NCBI GenBank assembly: GCA_003644325.1
Contig: QNCA01000066.1
Location: forward strand, 1 to 6,976
Direction of reading: 5' to 3'
Source: Planctomycetota bacterium
GTDB lineage: Bacteria; Planctomycetota; B129-G9
Length of the DNA: 6,976 nucleotides
The notes below the pieces were generated by a model. That model made no database searches and was not told the DNA's origin. It saw only the letters and a program-made list of their open reading frames with translations. Positions within the stretch are counted from its first letter, which is position 1. Each line of letters starts with the position of its first letter. This document shows positions 1 to 5,317 of this stretch, one piece after another. Position numbers and translations under genes: made by a program.

Positions 1-528
1 AACACCATCATCAACGGCGTCGGCCCCGCAAGTGACCCCGAGGGCAGCGATACGGTCCGCCGCACGATTCACGGCATCGACGCGCAGATCGTCACCAACG
101 TCGCGCAGCACACCGGGAACGGCCTGGAGGAAAGCGAACTCAACGCCATGATGAAGCAACTCTGGGACTGCGGCAGCAAGAACGTTGACATAATGCTGGT
201 CAACGGAATCCAGAAGCGCGCCATCTCGTCCCTCATCATGCAAGGCCGCGGCTACTACGCCGAGGACTCGGTCCTGAAGAACGTGGTCGGCGTGTACGAA
301 AGCGATTTCGGCATCGTGCGGGTGCTCCTGTGCAGGTGGATGCCCGACGACGAAATCCTGTTCCTTGACTCCGGCAGGATAAAGGTGCTGCCGGTCAAGG
401 GACGAGCGTTCCACCACAAGGCGCTCGCAAGCACGGGTGACTACATGATGGGGCAGGTCGTGGGCGAGTACGTGCTGGAGTTCCGCAACGAGAACGCGCA
501 CGGCAAGATCCACAATCTGCCCGTCTGA
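1..528 (+). CDS. Phage major capsid protein, SU10/DUF5309 family (C-terminal 175 residues; 5' end outside window)
   Basis: The frame is open from base 1 to the TGA at 526-528, so the start lies upstream and only the C-terminal 175 residues are visible. The product would be the shell subunit of a tailed-phage capsid with the HK97 fold. The family is recognised from the C-terminal third: NVVGVYESDFGIVRVLLCRW, then MPDDEILFLDSGRIKVLPVKGR, then STGDYMMGQVVGEYVLEFRN and ENAHGKIHNL. This matches the remembered DUF5309 pattern of 'YESDFG...RWMP', a '(R)GR.F...LA.TGD' block and 'GEY.LEF.NE.AHG.I..L' near the end. The upstream TVRRTIHGIDAQIVTN segment also fits the family's 'GI...I.TN' region. The family ending is intact and there is no frameshift in the visible part. 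It is followed by phage-type genes on the same strand. The family assignment is from memory of the pattern; assembly competence cannot be judged without the N-terminus. Confidence 0.85.
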   Translation, partial: NTIINGVGPASDPEGSDTVRRTIHGIDAQIVTNVAQHTGNGLEESELNAMMKQLWDCGSKNVDIMLVNGIQKRAISSLIMQGRGYYAEDSVLKNVVGVYESDFGIVRVLLCRWMPDDEILFLDSGRIKVLPVKGRAFHHKALASTGDYMMGQVVGEYVLEFRNENAHGKIHNLPV

Positions 529-567
529 GGCGGATTGGCGAGGGAGGTTAGACGCTGAGGAGGAGTT

Positions 568-585
568 CCCCCGATACATCGGGGG
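568..585. other. Short GC-rich hairpin downstream of capsid gene
   Basis: CCCCCGAT (568-575) is followed by AC and then ATCGGGGG (578-585), a perfect 8-bp dyad that would fold as a stem of 6-7 bp with a small loop. It lies 40 nt after the capsid stop codon. No T-run follows on the + strand (GACGACGGG), so it is not a standard intrinsic terminator. It could protect the capsid mRNA 3' end or mark a processing point. Confidence 0.5.
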
Positions 586-641
586 GACGACGGGAAAGGG
601 TCTGACTCCCCGAGCATCTAAACAATCGGTTAAACGGACAT

Positions 642-700
642 GTCTCCACGCGGGCGCGGCGGCTCGTCGTGACGGAAGGCGGCCGCCGCCCCGCGGAGAC
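642..700. other. Long interrupted hairpin between capsid and connector genes
   Basis: Three nested pairings line up. GTCTC (642-646) pairs with GAGAC (696-700), CGCGG (649-653) with CCGCG (691-695), and CGGCGGC (657-663) with GCCGCCG (682-688). This gives 17 paired positions with small internal loops and an 18-nt apical loop. No U-tract follows. The structure lies 60 nt upstream of the next start codon, in the middle of a 231-nt stretch (529-759) without a convincing gene. No clear sigma70-type promoter was found in that gap. A role in differential expression of capsid versus connector is only inference; high GC makes chance pairing easier. Confidence 0.5.
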
Positions 701-759
701 ACGGCAACACGCGATCTCGCAAACTCGACGAAACACCTTCAGCGCTTCGGGAGGCTCAG

Positions 760-1476
760 ATGCAGGAAGTAATAAAGATAAACGACTCTCTCTCGCAACT
801 GTCGAACCTTTCTCTCACAGGCTTCACACGCGCCAATACCGACGAACTGAGGCTCTATGCCTCCATCAAAAAGATCGCAACGCTCCGCATCGTGTCGCTC
901 TTCAAGCACGCCTCGCGGGGCGCGGACTTCACCGTCGCCACGGGAAGCATACTACTGGCATCGGGAAAGGTGACGCTCGACGAGGAGAACTCCAGCGGCA
1001 TCAGCGGCAGCGTTGAACTCAATGACGACACGGAAAACGACGGCATCGAGTTCGTGCTCGGATACGCCGACCTGGCGGACCTCATGGTTTATGAAAGCAC
1101 CATCGACCAGTTGCTGCCGGAGGGTCAGACGGATTTTCGGCCGCAACACAACGAAGCGTTCTTCAGGATAAACCGGACGCTGCGCCGCAGGCTGCTCGAT
1201 GAGTTCGGGCTGAGTGACACGGAGGATCTGCTGGATGTCGTTGCCGACAAACGGGCGCTCACGCGCATGCAGGTCTTTTACGTCCTGCACCTGATTTACA
1301 ACGACCGCGCGGCCCGGCTCGGCGACCCCGAGGGCATATACTCGCAGGCGCGGGACATATACCTGAAGCGCTTCGACGGCGCGTTGAGGGAACTCGTCCT
1401 GGAAATTGACAGGGACGGGGACGCCGCCGTTGACGGCACCTCGCGCCCGGGCGAAATCCCGATAGGCAGGGCGTAG
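760..1476 (+). CDS. Phage head-tail connector/adaptor-like protein, 238 aa
   Basis: The start is supported by GGAGG at 750-754, 5 nt before the ATG. Residues 1-120 are mixed, with a Ser/Thr/Gly-rich, probably beta segment around 55-100 (DFTVATGSILLASGKVTL). Residues 130-215 are strongly helical: FFRINRTLRRRLLDEFGL, then MQVFYVLHLIYNDRAARLGD, then YSQARDIYLKRFDGALRELV, closing with LEIDRDGDAAVD. That helical bundle plus a terminal 'l.lDrDGDg' motif is typical of head-tail connector/adaptor proteins, which form a ring under the portal and receive the tail. Position directly after the capsid gene agrees. The extra N-terminal half is longer than in simple connectors (often around 100-180 aa) and I do not recognise it. 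No signal peptide or membrane segment is seen. The family is inferred from architecture and context, not from a strong signature. Confidence 0.55.
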   Translation: MQEVIKINDSLSQLSNLSLTGFTRANTDELRLYASIKKIATLRIVSLFKHASRGADFTVATGSILLASGKVTLDEENSSGISGSVELNDDTENDGIEFVLGYADLADLMVYESTIDQLLPEGQTDFRPQHNEAFFRINRTLRRRLLDEFGLSDTEDLLDVVADKRALTRMQVFYVLHLIYNDRAARLGDPEGIYSQARDIYLKRFDGALRELVLEIDRDGDAAVDGTSRPGEIPIGRA

Positions 1477-1513
1477 TCCGAGTCGTCGAAAAATGAAGGA
1501 AACGGGCCTTATC

Positions 1514-1537
1514 GTTCCGAAATCTCCGTTTCGGAAC
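1514..1537. other. Perfect 9-bp hairpin between connector and tail-terminator genes
   Basis: GTTCCGAAA (1514-1522) and TTTCGGAAC (1529-1537) are exact reverse complements around a 6-nt TCTCCG loop. The element sits in the 84-nt gap between the two genes, 9 nt upstream of the AGAGG ribosome binding site at 1546-1550. There is no T-run after it, so it looks like an mRNA stability or processing element, or an operator-like dyad, rather than a terminator. Confidence 0.6.
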
Positions 1538-1560
1538 TCACAACAAGAGGAAACCACGAA

Positions 1561-1977
1561 ATGTCATCAACAATGAACACCATACTGGAATTTGTCTCAG
1601 CGGAACTGGAGCAGTTCGACTTCGCCGTCGTAGCCGGCGGGGCGTTCTTCGACGCTGCGCACAAATTGCCTTCGTGCCTGATAGCGCCCAGGTGCGAAAA
1701 GACGGAACCGCACGGCCCGCTCTCAGACAGAACACGGTACCTTGTGGAACTGCAAATGCAGTTCGCGGGACACGACCAGGACGATCTGACCGGTACGGCC
1801 CTGGAGAAGACGGAAAGCATCGTTGCGCACTTCTCGCACCGCCTGAGTCCCACGCTTAGCGGCCACGTCGACACGGCCGCCGAGATACTCGAACCGGTCG
1901 GCGCTGGCAAAGACGGCAACTGCGACCTCGCCGCCCCATCCGTAATGCTCACCTTCACGGTTCTGCAACAGACCTGA
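1561..1977 (+). CDS. Probable phage tail terminator/tail completion-like protein, 138 aa
   Basis: The ATG at 1561 follows AAGAGG (to 1550) with a 10-nt gap; an in-frame ATG at 1573 is an alternative. The pattern is an N-terminal helix (MNTILEFVSAELEQFDFAVV), a central beta strand (RTRYLVELQMQFAGHDQDD), a helix (GTALEKTESIVAHFSHRL) and a final beta strand (SVMLTFTVLQQ). This small alpha/beta order, with 'R.YLVEL.l' before an acidic loop and a helix, resembles tail-terminator or tail-completion proteins that cap the tail tube and join it to the head. Third place after capsid and connector fits the usual head-neck order. A head-closure protein between connector and terminator is not present here. 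No strong signature residue exists for these families, so this is a structural and context inference. No membrane segment or signal peptide is seen. Confidence 0.45.
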   Translation: MSSTMNTILEFVSAELEQFDFAVVAGGAFFDAAHKLPSCLIAPRCEKTEPHGPLSDRTRYLVELQMQFAGHDQDDLTGTALEKTESIVAHFSHRLSPTLSGHVDTAAEILEPVGAGKDGNCDLAAPSVMLTFTVLQQT

Positions 1978-2003
1978 CCACTTCCCCCTCCTTTTTCTCA
2001 TAC

Positions 2004-2044
2004 GCGCAGACCCGCCCCGGCACAAGACCCAGGCGGGTCCGCGC
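2004..2044 (+). terminator. Terminator-like hairpin closing the phage-derived block
   Basis: GACCCGCC (2009-2016) pairs with GGCGGGTC (2032-2039), extended outward past one A/C mismatch by GCGC (2004-2007) with GCGC (2041-2044). The loop is about 15 nt. The following bases CTTCATTTCTT (2045-2055) are T-rich but interrupted, so the U-tract is imperfect. It lies 26 nt after the stop at 1977 and just before the promoter of the next operon, where a transcription stop would be expected. Confidence 0.55.
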
Positions 2045-2053
2045 CTTCATTTC

Positions 2054-2082
2054 TTGAATGCGCGCGCTCTTCCTGTTAAAAT
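2054..2082 (+). promoter_or_regulatory. Sigma70-type promoter for the manC-type/ruvX/LUD operon
   Basis: A -35 element TTGAAT (2054-2059) is separated by exactly 17 nt from TAAAAT (2077-2082), which is preceded by TG at 2074-2075 (extended -10). The expected transcription start near 2089 lies downstream of an in-frame ATG at 2086, which argues that translation starts at 2137. Confidence 0.7.
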
Positions 2083-2125
2083 CCCATGTTCAGGTCGTTC
2101 CGCATGAGGGGAAGCACACAAAGCA

Positions 2126-2130
2126 AGAGG
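2126..2130 (+). promoter_or_regulatory. Ribosome binding site deciding the guanylyltransferase start
   Basis: AGAGG ends 6 nt before the ATG at 2137. The upstream ATG at 2086 has no comparable site and lies ahead of the predicted transcription start, so 2137 is preferred. Confidence 0.65.
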
Positions 2131-2136
2131 CACGAA

Positions 2137-3213
2137 ATGATTCACATCGTTATCATGGCCGGCGGCGTGGGGCAACGGCTCTGGCCCATGAGCCGCAGGA
2201 AGACCCCCAAGCAACTTCTCCCGCTCATCACCGAGAACTCGCTCCTGCAGGAAACAGTCAAGCGCGTCCACGGCCGCGTGCAGCCCTCGGAGATGCTGGT
2301 AATCACCAACAAGTCCCAGGTGGCGGCCGTGCGCGGGCAGGTGCCGGACATTCCGGCGGAGAACATCGTGGGCGAGCCGGTCGGGCGCGGTAGCGCCGCC
2401 GCCATAGCGCTGGCCGCGGCAATGATAGAAAAGAAGGAACCCGACGGCGTAATGGCCGTCCTTTCCGCGGACCACGTCATTTCCCCCGCGGAGCGCTTCT
2501 GGCAGGCGATAGAGGCCGCGGCGAAGACCGTCGAGCGAGACCCGGAATGCCTGGTCACACTGGGTATGGTGCCGGAATTTCCTGCAACAGGCTTCGGCTA
2601 CATACACCGTGGCGTCCTCGTCCACGAGCACGAAGGCACCGCGGTATATGATGTCCGGCGCTTTGTCGAGAAGCCGGACCTCCACACTGCCACCGAATAC
2701 TTCAAGTCCGGCGAATATTACTGGAATGGAGGCATGTTCATCTGGCGGGCGGACACCATAATGAAATGGTTCGAGCGTCTCATGCCTTCTCTGTACCGAG
2801 CCGCCCGTGAAATCCAGAAGTCCCTTGACAGCCCGGACCTTGCGGGGGTTATCGCCGAACAATACAACACGATAAAATCCGAAACCATCGACTACGGCGT
2901 CATGGAGAAGGCGGAAAACATCAAGGTGGTCGAGGCGGCCTTCCAGTGGGACGACGTCGGTTCGTGGCAGGGCCTGGAGAAGTGGCGCGAGCGAGACGAG
3001 CACGGCAACATTGTCGCCGCGGAGCACGTGGGTCTGGACACGCGCAACTGCATTATTATGGGCCGGGGCCAACTTATCGCGACAATCGGCCTGGACGACA
3101 TCGTCATCGTGCGCACGGACGACGCCATCCTCGTCTGCCGGAAAGAGCGCTCGCAGGAAGTGCGCGATATAGTGAACACCCTCAAGGAGAAGAAAATGGA
3201 GGAGTATCTGTAA
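2137..3213 (+). CDS. manC: Mannose-1-phosphate guanylyltransferase (GDP-mannose pyrophosphorylase), monofunctional
   Basis: The enzyme makes GDP-mannose from mannose-1-phosphate and GTP in the cytoplasm, supplying mannosyl and deoxysugar units for surface polysaccharide. The 358-aa length fits the short form without the C-terminal isomerase cupin. Visible motifs are the nucleotide-binding AGGVGQRLWPMSR with PKQ (residues 8-26), LSADHVI (109-115), TGFGYI (151-156), FVEKPD (176-181), YYWNGGMFIW (194-203), ETIDYGVMEKA (249-259) and WDDVGSW (271-277). A left-handed beta-helix-like tail covers about 300-335. Starting at 2137 places MIHIVIMAGG at the N-terminus as in homologues. Odd point: the usual EPxGRNTAPAI block reads EPVGRGSAAAI (80-90). 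The next gene begins 4 nt after the stop. The symbol reflects family similarity; some genomes use other symbols for the short form. Confidence 0.93.
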   Translation: MIHIVIMAGGVGQRLWPMSRRKTPKQLLPLITENSLLQETVKRVHGRVQPSEMLVITNKSQVAAVRGQVPDIPAENIVGEPVGRGSAAAIALAAAMIEKKEPDGVMAVLSADHVISPAERFWQAIEAAAKTVERDPECLVTLGMVPEFPATGFGYIHRGVLVHEHEGTAVYDVRRFVEKPDLHTATEYFKSGEYYWNGGMFIWRADTIMKWFERLMPSLYRAAREIQKSLDSPDLAGVIAEQYNTIKSETIDYGVMEKAENIKVVEAAFQWDDVGSWQGLEKWRERDEHGNIVAAEHVGLDTRNCIIMGRGQLIATIGLDDIVIVRTDDAILVCRKERSQEVRDIVNTLKEKKMEEYL

Positions 3214-3217
3214 CCGG

Positions 3218-3643
3218 ATGGCGACGATACTCGGCATAGATTACGGCCGCCGGCGCATCGGCGTGGCGGTGAGCGACCCCGGAGGGCGGATAGCCTCGCC
3301 GCTTTCCACGATAGAGGCATCGGAACGCGCACGCGCAATCGCGGCCATCAGAGCGCTCGCGTCGGAACATGAAGCCTCCGAAATCGTAGTCGGCATGCCG
3401 CGCAGCCTGAACGGGTCATTGGGGCCGATGGCCGAGGAAACACTGGACTTCGTGGAAGAAATGCGCGGGGCGCTCGATATGCCCGTACGGACATGGGACG
3501 AGCGCCTGACCACCGCGCAGGCGGAACGCGCGATGATCAGCGCGGACATGACGCGGGCCGGGAGAAAGCGGAAACTGGACAAGGTCGCCGCGCAGATAAT
3601 GTTGCAATCATACCTGGACAACGGGAGCAGGAAAAATGACTGA
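3218..3643 (+). CDS. ruvX: YqgF/RuvX family RNase H-fold protein (putative Holliday junction resolvase / pre-16S rRNA nuclease)
   Basis: This 141-aa protein has the full YqgF signature: ILGIDYGRRRIGVAVSD (residues 4-20), EIVVGMPRSLNGSLGPMAEE (55-74), WDERLTTAQAE (93-103) and KLDKVAAQIMLQSYLD (119-134). The expected metal-binding acids are Asp8, Glu95 and Asp121. The family is known as a putative Holliday junction resolvase and, in E. coli, is implicated in 16S rRNA 5' maturation; which role applies here cannot be read from sequence. The ATG is 4 nt after the guanylyltransferase stop. The only GGAGGAG (3198-3204) sits 13 nt upstream inside that gene, so translational coupling is likely. Length is normal and nothing is missing. 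Confidence 0.93.
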   Translation: MATILGIDYGRRRIGVAVSDPGGRIASPLSTIEASERARAIAAIRALASEHEASEIVVGMPRSLNGSLGPMAEETLDFVEEMRGALDMPVRTWDERLTTAQAERAMISADMTRAGRKRKLDKVAAQIMLQSYLDNGSRKND

Positions 3644-4259
3644 ACAAGTTGACGTGGAAAAGACAATCGCCAGCCTCAAACACCACAACATAGAGGCACT
3701 TCGCGCCTCCGACGGCGACGAATGCCGCAAGATGGTGCTCGACATTCTCCCGCGAGACGCATCGATAGGCATGGGCGGGTCAACTACCGTGAGGCAAATC
3801 GGCCTGCTCGACGCGCTCAGGGCGCGCGACTATGAACTGCACGACCAGTACGAGGAGGGAATATCCGCTGAGGAGAACCAGCGCCGAAGGCGCGCGGGCC
3901 TGACCGCGCAGTATTATATCACCGGCGTCAACGCCGTCAGCGAAGCGGGCGAACTGTTCTTTCTCGACGGCATAGGCAACCGGGTCGCGGCGGTGTCATA
4001 CGGGCCGGAGCGCGTTATCCTCGTCTGCGGCATCAACAAACTGGTGCGCGACGAGGCCGAGGCGTGGAAGAGAATCCGCGAGAAAGCCGCCCCGCTCAAC
4101 GCAAAGCGCTTCGGCGTGGACACGCCCTGCGTCAAGACCGGGGTGTGCTGCGACTGCGACGCCGAGCGCCGCATCTGCAACATCTACGTCCGCATCCACC
4201 GCACCATGGCCCCCGGCCGCATAACCCTCATTCTTGTGGACGAAGACCTCGGCTTCTAA
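3636..4259 (+). CDS. LUD-domain protein, LutC/YkgG-like (DUF162), with C-terminal cysteine cluster
   Basis: The 207-aa protein is a stand-alone LUD domain. It shows SIGMGGSTTVRQIGLLDAL (residues 43-61), YYITGVNAVSEAGELFFLDG (93-112), IGNRVAAVSYGPERVILVCG (113-132) and INKLV, all hallmarks of the LUD/DUF162 fold. The C-terminal stretch CVKTGVCCDCDAERRICNIY (165-184) carries Cys165, 171, 172, 174 and 181, a cluster seen in one subgroup and possibly binding metal. LUD proteins in lactate-utilisation operons work with an iron-sulfur partner; no such partner is in this window, so lactate oxidation is not supported. The start overlaps the ruvX-type gene by 8 nt, with GGGAGCAGG at 3623-3631 as ribosome binding site. 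The cellular role is unknown. Confidence 0.88.
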   Translation: MTEQVDVEKTIASLKHHNIEALRASDGDECRKMVLDILPRDASIGMGGSTTVRQIGLLDALRARDYELHDQYEEGISAEENQRRRRAGLTAQYYITGVNAVSEAGELFFLDGIGNRVAAVSYGPERVILVCGINKLVRDEAEAWKRIREKAAPLNAKRFGVDTPCVKTGVCCDCDAERRICNIYVRIHRTMAPGRITLILVDEDLGF

Positions 4260-4277
4260 GCGGGTTAGAAGTCGAGG
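4247..4277. terminator. Inverted repeat spanning both stop codons of convergent genes; candidate bidirectional terminator
   Basis: The arms CCTCGGCTTCTAA (4247-4259) and TTAGAAGTCGAGG (4265-4277) pair over 13 positions with a single G-T wobble and a 5-nt loop (GCGGG). Each arm contains the last codons and the TAA stop of one gene, so the two proteins end in similar residues (LGF and LDF). No U-tract follows on either strand, so termination would not be classical; it may block or stabilise the converging transcripts. Confidence 0.5.
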
Positions 4278-5308
4278 GTGAAGGCGAGGCCGGGCGCGCC
4301 GGCGCCCTCTTCGACGTAAGGCCGGAGTTCAAATCCGAACATCTTCATCCTGTGCCGGTCAAAGACGGCCTTGCCGACGGCGTAGCCGAGGAATGACGCG
4401 AAGACGGCGTCGGAGAGGTAGTGTTTCTCATCGTTCATGCGGGAGAACGCCACGAAACCTCCGAGGAGGTACATGGGGTAGCCGACGCGATGGCCATACA
4501 TCTCGTCGAGCATGGCGGCAAGCGCGAACGTCGATGAAACGTGGGCGGAGGGGAATGACAGGTTGTCTCCGTTGGGACGCTCGCGGTTGAAGGCCGCCTT
4601 GAGCATGAGCGTGGCGAGGTCGTTGATTACGAGGCCCTCGGCGAGGATCAGCGAGCGTTCGAGCGCGGCGTCGTTCTTGCCGAGCCGACCGTAGAGGTAG
4701 ACGGCGCCGGCAATGCCCAGGTGCAGGCCGGGATGGCCCAGCGTGTTGCCGAAGTCTTCCGCGTCCCCCAGGACATCTACATCCTCGAAGTGGTCCGCGA
4801 TGTCATGGTCCATGGTCCGCGCCCCGCCCGCCAGCGCCGCGCCCATGCCCAGCGTAAGGAGGCAGGGCGGCTTGACCAGATGCTTCGCGTCTTTCCAGAG
4901 CGCCGAAGGCGTGTCGGCGAAGTCGCGCCACCACGGGCGGTCGGGGTATTTGAAGTTTTCGAAGAGATGGTTGAACTCACGGTCGGGCGCCCAGAAGGAC
5001 TTGCCCTCGTTCAGGTCGGGCGGAAACACGTCGGGCAGCGCGGGCGGCGCGTCGGAAATGAATTGATATCCGCCCGGTGTCGTTCCCGGTCGGTTACGGC
5101 CCCGGCCGATGTCTCCGCGAGTTTCGGCAACGAAGATGGTTGACGCCCGCCACCAGTCGGCGCCCTCCTTATCGGGCGCGGCGGCATCCCCGGAATACAG
5201 CGGGCCTTGAACAGGGGCACGATGGGCGTTTTCAGGATTGCCGGTCGGCAGAAAGGAGCAGCCGGCGAGCATCGCGCACAGCGCCACGAGCGGGAGGGCC
5301 TTGTGCAT
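4265..5308 (-). CDS. PAP2-superfamily phosphatase with lipoprotein signal peptide, 347 aa
   Basis: The N-terminus is a short lipoprotein signal with lipobox LAGC and acylated Cys17. Ser18 does not suggest inner-membrane retention. Residues 18-130 are hydrophilic and Trp/Pro-rich and are not recognised. The PAP2 catalytic triad is complete: K-x6-RP at 237-245 (KAAFNRERP), PSAH at 253-256, and SR-x5-H-x3-D at 289-300 (SRMNDEKHYLSD). Hydrophobic stretches near 150-162, 197-210, 220-240 and 275-288 suggest a membrane-associated domain. PAP2 enzymes remove phosphate from lipid phosphates such as undecaprenyl pyrophosphate, phosphatidate or lipid A; the substrate cannot be told. The protein ends in alternating hydrophobics with a terminal Phe (LAFTLDF), reminiscent of outer-membrane barrel ends. 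The ribosome binding site (AGGAAG, 5313-5318) overlaps the stop codon of the upstream transferase gene, so the two are co-transcribed and probably coupled. Confidence 0.88.
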   Translation of the reverse strand: MHKALPLVALCAMLAGCSFLPTGNPENAHRAPVQGPLYSGDAAAPDKEGADWWRASTIFVAETRGDIGRGRNRPGTTPGGYQFISDAPPALPDVFPPDLNEGKSFWAPDREFNHLFENFKYPDRPWWRDFADTPSALWKDAKHLVKPPCLLTLGMGAALAGGARTMDHDIADHFEDVDVLGDAEDFGNTLGHPGLHLGIAGAVYLYGRLGKNDAALERSLILAEGLVINDLATLMLKAAFNRERPNGDNLSFPSAHVSSTFALAAMLDEMYGHRVGYPMYLLGGFVAFSRMNDEKHYLSDAVFASFLGYAVGKAVFDRHRMKMFGFELRPYVEEGAGAPGLAFTLDF

Positions 5309-5317
5309 TTTTCTTCC

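Noticed and set aside
529..759. tRNA, small RNA gene or prophage attachment site in the gap
   Set aside because: No cloverleaf, no CCA end and no direct repeat matching another part of the window was found, so only hairpins are reported.
669..1016. 115-codon open frame on the plus strand ahead of and overlapping the connector gene
   Set aside because: Its product is Arg/His/Gln-rich and mostly overlaps the connector gene in another frame; the start lies inside the long hairpin and has no ribosome binding site.
952..1557. 201-codon open frame on the minus strand
   Set aside because: It is antisense to the connector-like gene, has no ribosome binding site of note and no family motif; the + strand gene has a good binding site and coherent secondary structure.
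1959..1999. Possible terminator with the T-run at 1992-1996
   Set aside because: The only nearby stem is 4 bp with a 3-nt loop and ends about 17 nt before the T-run. The hairpin at 2004-2044 is far stronger.
2086..2136. Upstream in-frame ATG for the guanylyltransferase
   Set aside because: It lies ahead of the predicted transcription start near 2089, lacks a ribosome binding site and would add 17 residues absent from the family N-terminus.
2047..3237. 396-codon open frame on the minus strand
   Set aside because: It is antisense to the guanylyltransferase gene, whose motifs are unmistakable. The translation is His/Arg/Val-rich without any recognisable motif, as expected from the opposite strand of a GC-rich gene.
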